Shown: piece by piece, positions 44,536 through 52,268 of the stretch
Layout: each line of letters begins with the position of its first letter
Numbering within the stretch: the stretch's first letter is position 1
Translations under genes and position numbers: made by a program
The notes under the pieces: generated by a model
The model's input: only the letters and a program-made list of their open reading frames with translations
What the model was told of the DNA's origin: nothing
Databases searched by the model: none
NCBI RefSeq assembly: GCF_012328925.1
Contig: NZ_JAAXLS010000001.1
Location: forward strand, 62,001 to 126,000
DNA length: 64,000 bases
From: Amycolatopsis acididurans
Lineage (GTDB): Bacteria; Actinomycetota; Actinomycetes; Mycobacteriales; Pseudonocardiaceae
Direction: 5' to 3'

Positions 44536-44571
44536 TTGATGCCGGACAAGCCCCGATGCGAGGAGGAGCGC

Positions 44572-45465
44572 ATGGCTAGAGTCGGTGACGTGACCGCCGC
44601 GGACCCGTTCGTCGTGCATCGCAGCCTGCTGTTCACCGTCGCCTACGAGATGCTCGGCTCGGCCGCCGACGCCGAGGACGTGGTGCAGGAGGCCTGGCTG
44701 CGGTGGGACGGCGTCGAGCAGGACACCGTGCGCGACCCCCGCGCCTACCTGGTGCGGGTGGTGACCCGGCAGGCACTGAACAAACTGCGGGCGCAGGCCC
44801 GCAGGCGCGAGGACTACATCGGCGAGTGGCTGCCGGAACCGCTGCTGACCAGCCCCGACGTCGCCGAGGACGTCGAGCTGGCGGAAAGCGTGTCGTTCGC
44901 GATGCTGACCGTGCTGCAGACGCTGGGCCCGATCGAGCGCGCGGTGTTCGTACTGCGCGAGGTGTTCGACACGCCCTACGACGAGATCGCCGGGACGACC
45001 GGGAAGTCGGCCGCCGCGGTCCGGCAGATCGCGCACCGGGCCCGCGAGCACGTCGCCGCGCGCCGGCCCCGGGTCGCGGTGAGCCGGGCCGAGCAGGACG
45101 CCGTCGTGCGGCGGCTGCTGATCGCGTTGCGCGGCGGCGACATGCGGGGCCTGCTCGACCTGATGGCCCCGGACGTCGTCGTCGTGGCCGACGGCGGCGG
45201 TCTGGCGCAGGCGGCGCGGCGTCCGTTGCGTGGCGCGGAACTCGTGGCGAACCTGCTCGCGAAGTATGCCGAGCACGCCCCGGAGGGCTCGATCGAGACC
45301 GTCGCGTGGTTCAACGGCGAGCCCGCGATCCGCATCGACGTCGCGGGCCGGATCGACACCGCGGTGAGCGTCGTGGTGGAGGACGGCCTGATCACCCGGA
45401 TCTACGCGGTGCGCAACCCGCACAAGCTCGGACGGCTCGGCGAGGCGGCGTCACTGAGCCGGTGA
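44572..45465 (+). CDS. ECF41-family RNA polymerase sigma factor (SigJ-like) with SnoaL-like C-terminus
   Basis: A 297-residue sigma factor. Sigma2 and sigma4 regions are present (DAEDVVQEAWLRWDGV, RAYLVRVVTRQALNKLR; PIERAVFVLREVFDTPYDEIA, KSAAAVRQIAHRAREHV). The linker carries YIGEWLPEPLL, the ECF41 WLPEP hallmark. The C-terminal NTF2/SnoaL domain ends in RNPHKLGRL, a variant of the family NPDKL motif; this domain acts as a built-in regulator instead of a separate anti-sigma factor. ATG 44572 is preceded by AGGAGG. The usual partner genes (carboxymuconolactone-decarboxylase-like or oxidoreductase) are not adjacent. Confidence 0.9.
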   Translation: MARVGDVTAADPFVVHRSLLFTVAYEMLGSAADAEDVVQEAWLRWDGVEQDTVRDPRAYLVRVVTRQALNKLRAQARRREDYIGEWLPEPLLTSPDVAEDVELAESVSFAMLTVLQTLGPIERAVFVLREVFDTPYDEIAGTTGKSAAAVRQIAHRAREHVAARRPRVAVSRAEQDAVVRRLLIALRGGDMRGLLDLMAPDVVVVADGGGLAQAARRPLRGAELVANLLAKYAEHAPEGSIETVAWFNGEPAIRIDVAGRIDTAVSVVVEDGLITRIYAVRNPHKLGRLGEAASLSR

Positions 45466-45535
45466 GACCGGTGGCGTGCCGTGCGTGTGGAAGGCTCGAT
45501 GGTCTGCGGGCCCACCTCGTGGACGATGTCGTGCG

Positions 45536-46518
45536 TCAGGACCATCGATGCTGCTCGCTTCGGGGAAAAACGTTGCCCTCGAACAGTTTCCGGGCCGTGC
45601 GGACGACGCCCGCGCGACGAACGCGGGTGCCGTCGAGTTCGACCTCGACGTCGAGATGCCCGCTCGGATGCTCGATCGTGAGCCGGTTGCCGGACAGGTG
45701 TGCGGCCGCACCGGGATGAACGTGCGGGTGCGCAGCGTGCCCCCGGCCTTCGGTGGCGCCACGACCGTCGTTGTGGGAATCGAGGTCCCACTGACGTCGC
45801 CGAGCCCCATCAGCTTGCCCGCCCGCGACCGCAGGGACTGCACGCGCTCGGCGATCCCCGGCGCGGCAAGGTCCTCCGGTGACTCGTCGCCGGTGAGCCC
45901 GAGATCACCTGCCGCGACCACGACCACTGGCATACCGTTGTCGATGCAGGTCACCTCGACGCCGTCGAGCACGTCACGCACATGGCCGGTGGGCAGCAGA
46001 CCGCCGCACACCGAACCCTCGGTGCCGGAGAAATCGAGCTGGATCCCAGCCGCCGTCCCGGGCACTCCGGCGATCGCGGTGTCGCCGTCGTAGCGCACGA
46101 CGCCGCCCGGGGTGGGGAAGGTGGCGCGCGCGACGGAATCCGAGTTCACCTGGTGGATCCGCACCGACGTGTGCTCGCCGTCCGCGGGGACCAGGCCGCG
46201 CTCCACCGCGAACGGGCCGACCCCGGCCAGGATGTTGCCGCAGTTCTGCCGGCCGGAGACGATCGGCTCGTCGACACCCGGTTGCAGGAAAAGGTAGTCG
46301 ACGTCAGCATCGTCCCTTGTGGACGGTGAGACGACGGCGACCTTGCTCGTGAGCGGATGCGCGCCGCCGATTCCGTCGATCTGCCTCGGATCGGGGGAGC
46401 CCATGACACGCAACAGCAACTCGTCACGTCGCCGGGCATCCACGGGCAGATCGCTCGCGAGGAAGTAGGCGCCCTTCGAGGTGCCGCCACGCATGAGCAT
46501 GCACCGCAGACCGGTCAT
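45536..46518 (-). pseudogene. galD: 4-oxalomesaconate tautomerase, PrpF family, broken by deletion and frameshift
   Basis: The first 270 or so codons are an intact PrpF/GalD fold: LRCMLMRGGTSKGAYFLASDLP, GIGGAHPLTSKVAVV, GRQNCGNILAGVGPFA, GDVSGTSIPTTTVVAPPK and RTRTFIPVRPHT. Immediately after PHT the sequence jumps to what should be about 50 residues further on, and in another frame: LSGNRLTIEHPSGHLDVEVE ... RTARKLFEGNVFP, ending at a TGA at 45536-45538. The original frame runs on to 45451 as unrelated sequence. The missing segment and frame change make a functional tautomerase unlikely. It follows galC with a 4-bp overlap. Confidence 0.7.
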
Positions 46519-47210
46519 AGCCCGTATTCCTCGGCGGTGAGGTATTGGATGCCGAGTTGTGTGAGTTTGGGGCGGAGGTTGTAGTGGTCGAGTCCGAGTG
46601 TGCCGTTGCGGAAGGCTTGGCGGGTGGCTTGTTCTTTGTGGGCGCGTGTTTGGGCGGTGGTGAGGGCGGTGTGGGTGTGGTGGCGGGGGATGACCATGGC
46701 GCCGTCGTTGTCGGCGAGGATGGCGTCGCCGGGGTGGATGTGTTGTCCGGCGATGGTGATGGGGGTGTTGACGGAGCCGGGGGTGTTTTTGACGGTGCCT
46801 TGGGCGCTGATGGTGGGGGACCAGACGGGGAAGTTCATGGTGTGGAGTTGGGTGGTGTCGCGGATGCCGGTGGTGGTGATGAGTCCGCGGACGCCGCGGT
46901 GTTGGAGGGTGGTGGCGAGGAGTTCGCCGAAGGCGCCGTCGGTGTTGGGGGAGGTGGTGGTGACGACGAGGATGTCGCCGGGTTGGGTGTGTTCGATGGC
47001 GGCGTGGATCATGAGGTTGTCGCCGGGCCAGCACAGGACGGTGATGGCGGTGCCGGCGATGGGGGGTCCGGGGTAGAGGGGGCGTAGGTGGGGGCCGAGG
47101 TAGCCGGTGCGGCCGAGGGCTTCGTGGACGGTGGCGACGCCGTAGTCGGTGAGGGCGGTGACGGTGGCGAGGTTGGCGCGGGGTGGGTTGGTGATGATGA
47201 GGGGTGTCAT
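46515..47210 (-). CDS. galC: 4-carboxy-4-hydroxy-2-oxoadipate aldolase / oxaloacetate decarboxylase
   Basis: A 231-residue RraA-fold class II aldolase. Landmarks are GVATVHEALGRTGYLGPHL, CWPGDNLMIHAAIEHTQPGDILVV, GLITTTGIRDT with the metal Asp, and HPGDAILADNDGAMVIPR. It splits 4-carboxy-4-hydroxy-2-oxoadipate to pyruvate and oxaloacetate at the end of the protocatechuate 4,5-cleavage and gallate routes. It overlaps galB and galD by 4 bp each. The coding strand is strikingly C-rich and G-poor (ACC, CAC, CCC and CTC codons), unlike its neighbours. Confidence 0.88.
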   Translation of the reverse strand: MTPLIITNPPRANLATVTALTDYGVATVHEALGRTGYLGPHLRPLYPGPPIAGTAITVLCWPGDNLMIHAAIEHTQPGDILVVTTTSPNTDGAFGELLATTLQHRGVRGLITTTGIRDTTQLHTMNFPVWSPTISAQGTVKNTPGSVNTPITIAGQHIHPGDAILADNDGAMVIPRHHTHTALTTAQTRAHKEQATRQAFRNGTLGLDHYNLRPKLTQLGIQYLTAEEYGL

Positions 47211-47926
47211 GCGAGTTCTCCGGTGACTTGGGGGTAGAGCCGCATGTAGGCCTCGGCTTTGGTGGTGTGGGGTAGGGCGAGGTTGGGGCCGGCGTTGCGG
47301 GTGAGTTGGGTGCCGCGGCGGGTGGCGAGGTCGGTGTAGTAGTGCCACATGTGTTGTTGGGCGGGTAGGCAGTGCATGGCTTGGTGTTTGGTGTCGAAGA
47401 CGTTGGTGATGTCGAGGAGCAGGTTGGGTGTGAAGTCGCATTGTTCGGGTTGGTGGGGTTCGAAGAAGAACACCGGGGGCGCGCCGAGTGGTTGGCCGGG
47501 GGCGTTGTAGCCGGGGGCTTGGGCGAGGATGCGGGCTTGTAGGGCCATGCGGGCGGCGGCGGGGTGGTCGTTGTTGTAGGGGTCGGTCAGCGGGTGGGTG
47601 AGCACGATGGTGGGGTTGAGGCGCCGGTAGATGTGCACGATGCGGTCGACGAGTTCGGGGGTTTCGAGCAGGGGGTAGTCGCCGGCGTCGAGGAATTCGA
47701 TGTCGGCGCCCAGGACGTGGGCGGCGTTGCTGGCTTCGGTGCGGCGCAGGGTTTTGATCTCATCGAGGGTGTGGCCCTCGCGCCAGGCTTTGGCGGATTC
47801 GCCGCGTTCGCCGTAGGTCAGGCACACCACCGTGGCGGGCTCACCGCGGGCGGTGGCCAACGCGATCGCTCCCGCCGCACGCCACACGAAATCCCCCGCA
47901 TGCGCCGACACCACCAACAACGACAT
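47207..47926 (-). CDS. galB: 4-oxalomesaconate hydratase, PIG-L-like
   Basis: A 239-residue PIG-L/LmbE-fold protein. It has SLLVVSAHAGDFVWRAAGAIA, the AHAGD variant of the zinc AHPDD motif as in GalB. VVCLTYGERGESAKAW and VLGADIEFLDAGDYPL follow, then a THPLTDPYNNDHPAAA zinc His. It hydrates 4-oxalomesaconate to 4-carboxy-4-hydroxy-2-oxoadipate, the substrate of GalC. ATG 47926 has GGGAG upstream. A ring-cleavage dioxygenase for the upper pathway is not in the window. The codon bias is skewed as in galC. Confidence 0.85.
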   Translation of the reverse strand: MSLLVVSAHAGDFVWRAAGAIALATARGEPATVVCLTYGERGESAKAWREGHTLDEIKTLRRTEASNAAHVLGADIEFLDAGDYPLLETPELVDRIVHIYRRLNPTIVLTHPLTDPYNNDHPAAARMALQARILAQAPGYNAPGQPLGAPPVFFFEPHQPEQCDFTPNLLLDITNVFDTKHQAMHCLPAQQHMWHYYTDLATRRGTQLTRNAGPNLALPHTTKAEAYMRLYPQVTGELA

Positions 47927-47988
47927 CACACAACTCCCTTGCGATCCAACAAGTCTCTCCCAGAACCGTAAGTGACCGCCAACAAAAT

Positions 47989-48008
47989 TGTCAACAATTT
48001 GGTTGACA
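47989..48008. promoter_or_regulatory. 20-bp dyad upstream of galB
   Basis: TGTCAAC (47989-47995) and GTTGACA (48002-48008) are a perfect 7-bp inverted repeat around AATTTG. It sits 62 bp upstream of the galB start in an AT-rich patch of the 226-bp divergent gap 47927-48152. It looks like an operator for the gal genes. The regulator is not obvious, since the nearby GntR protein is better matched to the ATC[C/G]GAT sites. Confidence 0.5.
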
Positions 48009-48050
48009 GTCCTTCTCGTGTACGCCTCGTTCGACCGTCCAGTGCGGTAT

Positions 48051-48060
48051 TCATCCGATC
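48051..48060. promoter_or_regulatory. ATCCGAT-core site 1 upstream of the mutarotase gene
   Basis: TCATCCGATC carries the ATCCGAT core shared with the sites at 48114 and 50926. It is 93 bp upstream of the mutarotase start. On its own it would be weak evidence; the recurrence in two fucose-type control regions gives it some weight. Confidence 0.4.
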
Positions 48061-48113
48061 TGCGTGAGCCGTAACGCTGCGAAACCCGCCAAAAGTGGCG
48101 ACCGGCCCGGTAA

Positions 48114-48126
48114 AGATCCGATGTAT
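48114..48126. promoter_or_regulatory. ATCCGATGT-core site 2 upstream of the mutarotase gene
   Basis: AGATCCGATGTAT, read on the minus strand as ATACATCGGATCT, shares nine consecutive bases (ACATCGGAT) with the perfect palindrome at 50926-50940. It lies 26 bp before the mutarotase start. Likely bound by the GntR regulator at 48494-49177. Confidence 0.5.
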
Positions 48127-48152
48127 CCTGCCCGAAAGGGAAGGAGCACAGG

Positions 48153-48488
48153 ATGGCGCAGATCGCCCTGCACACCGAGCTGAAGCCCGGAGCCGAGCCG
48201 GACTACGAGGCCGTGCACGAAACCATCCCGGCCGATGTCGCGGCCGCGCTCGCCGAGCACGGCGTCACGGACTGGCGGATCTGGCGGGACGGCACGCACC
48301 TGTTCCATCTCATCGAGGTCGAGGACTACCGCGCGATGCGGCACGCGCTGCGCGAGCACCCCGCGAATGTGGGCTGGCAGGCCACCGTCGGCCCGCTGCA
48401 CGCCAAAGCCGATGATTACTCCGGCAATGACGACGGCATCCCGCTGCTGTGGAGCCTCGCCGCGCAACTGGGCCGGAAAGGGGGCTGA
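48153..48488 (+). CDS. L-rhamnose/L-fucose mutarotase (RhaM/FucU-type dimeric fold)
   Basis: A 111-residue protein of the L-rhamnose mutarotase family: IALHTELKPGAEPDYEAVHETIP with the catalytic-helix His region, DWRIWRDGTHLFHLIEVEDY, and NVGWQATVGPLHA. It interconverts sugar anomers so that the dehydrogenase receives the right form. It starts the cluster that encodes a non-phosphorylative 6-deoxy-sugar pathway and is followed 5 bp later by the GntR regulator. Confidence 0.85.
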   Translation: MAQIALHTELKPGAEPDYEAVHETIPADVAAALAEHGVTDWRIWRDGTHLFHLIEVEDYRAMRHALREHPANVGWQATVGPLHAKADDYSGNDDGIPLLWSLAAQLGRKGG

Positions 48489-48493
48489 GCGCG

Positions 48494-49177
48494 ATGTCGG
48501 TGACCGATGACGCGATCGAGGCCATCAAGCAGATGATCGTGGACGGCGAGCTCAAACCCGGCGATCGCCTGCCGAGGGAAGCCGATCTCGCCGAACGCCT
48601 TGGCCTGTCCCGGAATTCTCTGCGCGAGGCGGTGCGCGCCCTGTCGCTGATCCACGTGCTGGACGTCCGGCGCGGTGACGGCACCTACGTGACGAGCCTC
48701 GACCCGTCGGTGCTGATGGACGCGATGGGCTTCGTCGTGGACTTCCATCGCGACGACACCGTGCTGCAGTTCTTCGAGGCGCGGCGCGTCATCGAACCCG
48801 TCGTCACCGGCATGGCGGCCACCCGCATGCCACGCGAGGACATCGACGGACTGGCCACCCTCCTGGACTCGCTGGGCGATTCGCCGACCGCGGAGGAACT
48901 GGTGGCCAACGACCTGGAGTTCCACCGGCGCATCGCGGCCGGCGCGGGCAACCCGGTGCTGGCGTCGCTGGTGGAGAGCGTGTCCGGCCGCACCCAGCGG
49001 GCCAGGACGTGGCGCGGCATCACGCAGGAAGGCGTCACCGAACGCACCCTGTCGGAGCACCGGGCGATCCAGCAGGCACTGGCGCAACGCCAGACCGATG
49101 TCGCGATCGCGCTGGCCACCGTGCACATCGCGGGCGTCGAACAATGGATCAGGCAAACCCTGGTGGACCAACCGTGA
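48494..49177 (+). CDS. GntR-family regulator (FadR subfamily) of the deoxy-sugar cluster
   Basis: A 227-residue regulator. The HTH reads IEAIKQMIVDGELKPGDRLPREADLAERLGLSRNSLREAVRAL with wing VRRGDGTYVTS, followed by an FCD domain (EARRVIEPVVTGMAA, NDLEFHRRIAAGAGNPVL, SEHRAIQQAL, ATVHIAGVEQW) with the metal-binding His residues. ATG 48494 is used; the longer frame from 48449 overlaps the mutarotase. The ATC[C/G]GAT-type sites in front of the mutarotase and of the fuconate dehydratase are its probable operators, with a sugar acid as likely effector. Confidence 0.88.
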   Translation: MSVTDDAIEAIKQMIVDGELKPGDRLPREADLAERLGLSRNSLREAVRALSLIHVLDVRRGDGTYVTSLDPSVLMDAMGFVVDFHRDDTVLQFFEARRVIEPVVTGMAATRMPREDIDGLATLLDSLGDSPTAEELVANDLEFHRRIAAGAGNPVLASLVESVSGRTQRARTWRGITQEGVTERTLSEHRAIQQALAQRQTDVAIALATVHIAGVEQWIRQTLVDQP

Positions 49178-49202
49178 AAACGCCGGTGCGGGTTGTTGCC
49201 GC

Positions 49203-49238
49203 GAGGGACCCCGTCACGGGGCCATGAGGGCGTCCCTC
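49203..49238. terminator. Nested hairpin between GntR and SDR genes
   Basis: GAGGGAC (49203-49209) pairs with GTCCCTC (49232-49238), and inside it CCCCG (49209-49213) pairs with CGGGG (49217-49221). It lies between convergent genes and is a probable bidirectional terminator. The GAGGGAC/GTCCCTC wording resembles dispersed intergenic repeats I associate with Amycolatopsis-type genomes (from memory, unchecked). Confidence 0.55.
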
Positions 49239-49246
49239 ACGGCATC

Positions 49247-49999
49247 TCAGCCGCGCGGCCTCAACCGCAGGTCCTGCATACCGCCGTCGACGGCGATCCC
49301 CGTGCCGGAGGTCGAGGACGCCAGCGGGCTGGCCAGATACGCCACCGCGTGGGCGACCTCCTCCGCGGAGACGAGCCTGCCGTGCGGTTGCCGCGCCTCC
49401 AGCGCCGCCCGCTCGGCCGCCGGGTCGTCGGCCTTCTCCAGCAGCCTGCCGATCCACGGGGTGTCCGCGGTACCGGGGTTCACGCAGTTGACCCGGATAC
49501 CCTCGGCGAGGTGGTCGGCCGCCATCGCCCTGGTCAGCGCGATCACCGAGCCCTTCGACGCGCTGTAGAGAGCCCGCTGCGGCAGGCCCGCCGTGCCGGC
49601 GATGGATCCGGTGTTCACGATCGCCGCCGCCCGCGACTTCCGCAGGTGCGGCAGCGCGGCCCTGGCCACGCGCACCATGCCGAGCAGGTTCACGTCGAGC
49701 ACCCGCAGCCACTCGGCGTCGTCGTTGTCGGCGACCGTGCCCTGCGCGCCGATCCCGGCGTTGTTGACCACGATGTCGAGCCCGCCGAAATGATCCACGA
49801 CGGTATCGATCGCGCGGCGCACCGAATCGTCGTCGGTGACGTCGGTGCGCACGCCGAGCAGATCCTCCTTCGGCTCGACCTCCCGCAGGTCCAGCGCCGC
49901 GACTCGCGCGCCCCGCTCCCGCAGCACGGCGACCACCGCGGCGCCGATCCCGGACGCGCCCCCGGTCACCGCCGCGACCAGACCCTCGAACTCAGCCAT
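49247..49999 (-). CDS. SDR-family dehydrogenase, probable 2-keto-3-deoxy-L-fuconate dehydrogenase
   Basis: A 250-residue classical SDR: TGGASGIG cofactor motif, NNAGIG, a Ser in NTGSIAG, YSASK active site, and NPGTADTPW. The C-terminal SSTSGTGIAVDGGMQD is usual. In the Xanthomonas-type L-fucose route, an SDR oxidises 2-keto-3-deoxy-L-fuconate to the 2,4-diketo acid, and the overlapping upstream gene encodes the hydrolase for that product. The start at 49999 overlaps the hydrolase stop by 8 bp. Confidence 0.82.
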   Translation of the reverse strand: MAEFEGLVAAVTGGASGIGAAVVAVLRERGARVAALDLREVEPKEDLLGVRTDVTDDDSVRRAIDTVVDHFGGLDIVVNNAGIGAQGTVADNDDAEWLRVLDVNLLGMVRVARAALPHLRKSRAAAIVNTGSIAGTAGLPQRALYSASKGSVIALTRAMAADHLAEGIRVNCVNPGTADTPWIGRLLEKADDPAAERAALEARQPHGRLVSAEEVAHAVAYLASPLASSTSGTGIAVDGGMQDLRLRPRG

Positions 50000-50843
50000 G
50001 CTTCACGAACTCCTGTCGTTGCCGCCCGAGCCCCTCGATCTCGATCTCCACCACGTCCCCGGGCTTGAGGTAGGGGTATTTGCCCGACAGCGCCACGCCC
50101 TGCGGGGTGCCGGTCATGATCACGTCCCCGGGTTCGAGCGCGAGGTACTGGCTCAGATGCCACACCAGGTGCTCGACCCCGAAGATCAGGTCGGCCGTGG
50201 ACGAATCCTGCCGCGGCTCCCCGTTGACCCAGCTGCGCAACCGCAGATTTCCGTGATCGACCTCGTCCGGCGTGACCAGCCACGGGCCGAGCGGGTTGAA
50301 CCCGGGCGCGCACTTGCCCTTGCTCCACTGCCCGCCGGAGTCGACCAGCTGGAACTGGCGCTCGGAAACGTCGTTGCCCACCACGAAACCCGCGACGTGG
50401 CTGAGGCTTTCGCCGGGTGAGCCGAGGTAGAGCGCGCGCTGGCCGATCACCACACCGAGCTCGACCTCCCAGTCGGTGCGCTCGCTGCCGGGCGGGATGG
50501 TGACCGGGTCGTCCGGGCCGCCGACGGTGTTCGGCGTCTTGAGGAACATGATCGGAACCTCGGGCGGGGCCGAACCGGATTCGGCTGCGTGCGCCGCGTA
50601 GTTCATCCCGATGCAGATGATCGCGCCGGGCCTGGCCACCGGTGAACCGGTCCGCAGCCCCGCCACGTCGCCGGCCTCGGGCAGCTCACCGGCGGCCAGT
50701 GCGGCCCGCACGGCGTCGATGCCCCCGGAGGCGAGGAACGCGCCGTCGATGTCGGCCGTCAGCCCGGCCAGGTCATATGTCTTGTCACCGTCGACGACGA
50801 CGGGCCGCTCACTACCCGCGGCGCCCAGCCGGGCGAGCTTCAC
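49992..50843 (-). CDS. Fumarylacetoacetase-family hydrolase, probable 2,4-diketo-3-deoxy-L-fuconate hydrolase
   Basis: A 283-residue FAH-fold enzyme. It shows the substrate and metal motifs CIGMNYAAHAAESG, FLKTPNTVGGPDDPV, ERTDWEVELGVVIG (Glu pair), GFVVGNDVSERQFQ and EPGDVIMTGTPQGVALS. In the fucose pathway it splits the 2,4-diketo acid to pyruvate and lactate. GTG 50843 has AAGGAGA upstream. It is divergent from the fuconate dehydratase gene, with a palindromic operator candidate in the 147-bp gap. Confidence 0.85.
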   Translation of the reverse strand: MKLARLGAAGSERPVVVDGDKTYDLAGLTADIDGAFLASGGIDAVRAALAAGELPEAGDVAGLRTGSPVARPGAIICIGMNYAAHAAESGSAPPEVPIMFLKTPNTVGGPDDPVTIPPGSERTDWEVELGVVIGQRALYLGSPGESLSHVAGFVVGNDVSERQFQLVDSGGQWSKGKCAPGFNPLGPWLVTPDEVDHGNLRLRSWVNGEPRQDSSTADLIFGVEHLVWHLSQYLALEPGDVIMTGTPQGVALSGKYPYLKPGDVVEIEIEGLGRQRQEFVKHG

Positions 50844-50925
50844 TATGTCTCCTTCTCGTGGAGTGGTCGGGTGTCTGAACCGAATGTTAGGGAAAAATCG
50901 TGCCAGTAGCGAGCCTTGACGCCCA

Positions 50926-50940
50926 AGACATCGGATGTCT
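50926..50940. promoter_or_regulatory. Palindromic operator in the hydrolase-fuconate dehydratase gap
   Basis: AGACATCGGATGTCT is a perfect palindrome of 7-bp arms around one G. It lies 50 bp upstream of the fuconate dehydratase start and 83 bp from the divergent hydrolase start. Short ACATC-G-GATGT-type palindromes suit FadR-subfamily GntR proteins. It shares its core with sites at 48051 and 48114 near the GntR gene. Confidence 0.65.
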
Positions 50941-50990
50941 ATCGTTCGGCGTGACGCAGGCCATACTGCGGCTCTCACGAAGGAGTGTGC

Positions 50991-52268
50991 GTGGCTCGAA
51001 TCATCGCCCTGCAGACCCACGACGTGCGGTTCCCGACTTCCCAGACGCTGGACGGGTCCGACGCGATGAACCCGGATCCCGACTATTCGGCCGCCTACCT
51101 CCGGTTGATCACCGACGCCGGTGACGGGCTGGAGGGGCACGGTTTCGTCTTCACCATCGGGCGCGGCAACGACGTGCAGGTCGCCGCGCTGCACGCGCTC
51201 GAAGGCCACCTCGTCGGCCGTGACGTCGACCGGACGCTGGCCGATCTCGGCGGTCTGTGGCGTGAGCTCGTGCACGATTCGCACCTGCGCTGGCTGGGTC
51301 CCGAGAAGGGGATCATGCACATGGCGATCGGTGCCGCGGTCACGGCGTTGTGGGATCTGCGCGCCAAACGCGAGGGCAAGCCGTTGTGGCAGCTGCTCGC
51401 GTCGCTGAGCCCGGAAGAGATCGTCGATCTGGTCGATTTCCGTTACCTGACAGACGCTTTGACCCGGGACGAGGCGCTGGAGATCCTGCGCGCGGCCCGG
51501 TCCGGGCGGGCCGGGCGTGAGGCGCGGCTGCTGGCCGAGGGATATCCCGCCTACACCACGACTCCGGGCTGGCTGGGCTACGACGACGACAAGCTCGCCC
51601 GGCTGTGCCGCGAGGCCGTCGCCGACGGTTTCACCCAGATCAAACTCAAGGTCGGCGCCGATCTCGACGACGACGTCCGCAGGCTCCGGATCGCCCGCGA
51701 GGTCGTCGGCCCCGGCATCCGCATCGCGGTCGACGCGAACCAGCGCTGGGACGTCGCGGACGCGATCCGCTGGCTGGACGCGTTGCGGCCCTTCGACATC
51801 GCGTGGATCGAGGAGCCGACGAGCCCGGACGACGTGCTCGCGCACGCGGCCATCGCCAAGGCCGTTTCCCCGATCCCGGTCGCGACCGGTGAGCACGCCG
51901 CAAACCGCGTGATGTTCAAGCAGTTCCTGCAGGCGAAAGCGCTTTCCGTGCTCCAGCTCGACGCGACGAGGGTCGCCGGGGTGAACGAGAACATCGCGAT
52001 CCTGTTGCTGGCAGCCAAATTCGGTGTCCGGGTGTGCCCGCACGCCGGCGGGGTCGGCCTGTGCGAGGCGGTGCAGCATCTGGCGATGTTCGACTATGTG
52101 GCGGTGTCCGGCAGCGCCGAGAACCGGATGATCGAGTACGTCGACCATCTGCACGAGCATTTCGTGACACCCGTCGAGGTCCACGGCGGCCGGTACTTCG
52201 CGCCGACCGCGGCCGGCGCGGGCACCGAGATGCACAAGGCGTCCATTGTGGAGTACAGCCATGGCTAG
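50991..52268 (+). CDS. fucD: L-fuconate dehydratase
   Basis: A 425-residue enolase-superfamily dehydratase of the FucD type. Conserved points are [25 protein letters not shown] at the N-terminus (a FucD hallmark), the base motif QIKLKVGAD, metal ligands [15 protein letters not shown] and GEHAANR, and HAGGVGLCE with the acid/base His. It dehydrates L-fuconate to 2-keto-3-deoxy-L-fuconate. GTG 50991 is preferred over in-frame GTG 50985, since AGGAG ends at 50985. It overlaps the aldo/keto reductase gene by 8 bp. Confidence 0.92.
   Translation: MARIIALQTHDVRFPTSQTLDGSDAMNPDPDYSAAYLRLITDAGDGLEGHGFVFTIGRGNDVQVAALHALEGHLVGRDVDRTLADLGGLWRELVHDSHLRWLGPEKGIMHMAIGAAVTALWDLRAKREGKPLWQLLASLSPEEIVDLVDFRYLTDALTRDEALEILRAARSGRAGREARLLAEGYPAYTTTPGWLGYDDDKLARLCREAVADGFTQIKLKVGADLDDDVRRLRIAREVVGPGIRIAVDANQRWDVADAIRWLDALRPFDIAWIEEPTSPDDVLAHAAIAKAVSPIPVATGEHAANRVMFKQFLQAKALSVLQLDATRVAGVNENIAILLLAAKFGVRVCPHAGGVGLCEAVQHLAMFDYVAVSGSAENRMIEYVDHLHEHFVTPVEVHGGRYFAPTAAGAGTEMHKASIVEYSHG

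Noticed and set aside
46545..47087. A 180-codon Gly/Val-rich plus-strand frame that looks like a PE_PGRS-style protein
   Set aside because: It is the antisense of galC, whose G-poor coding strand produces the glycine and valine runs.
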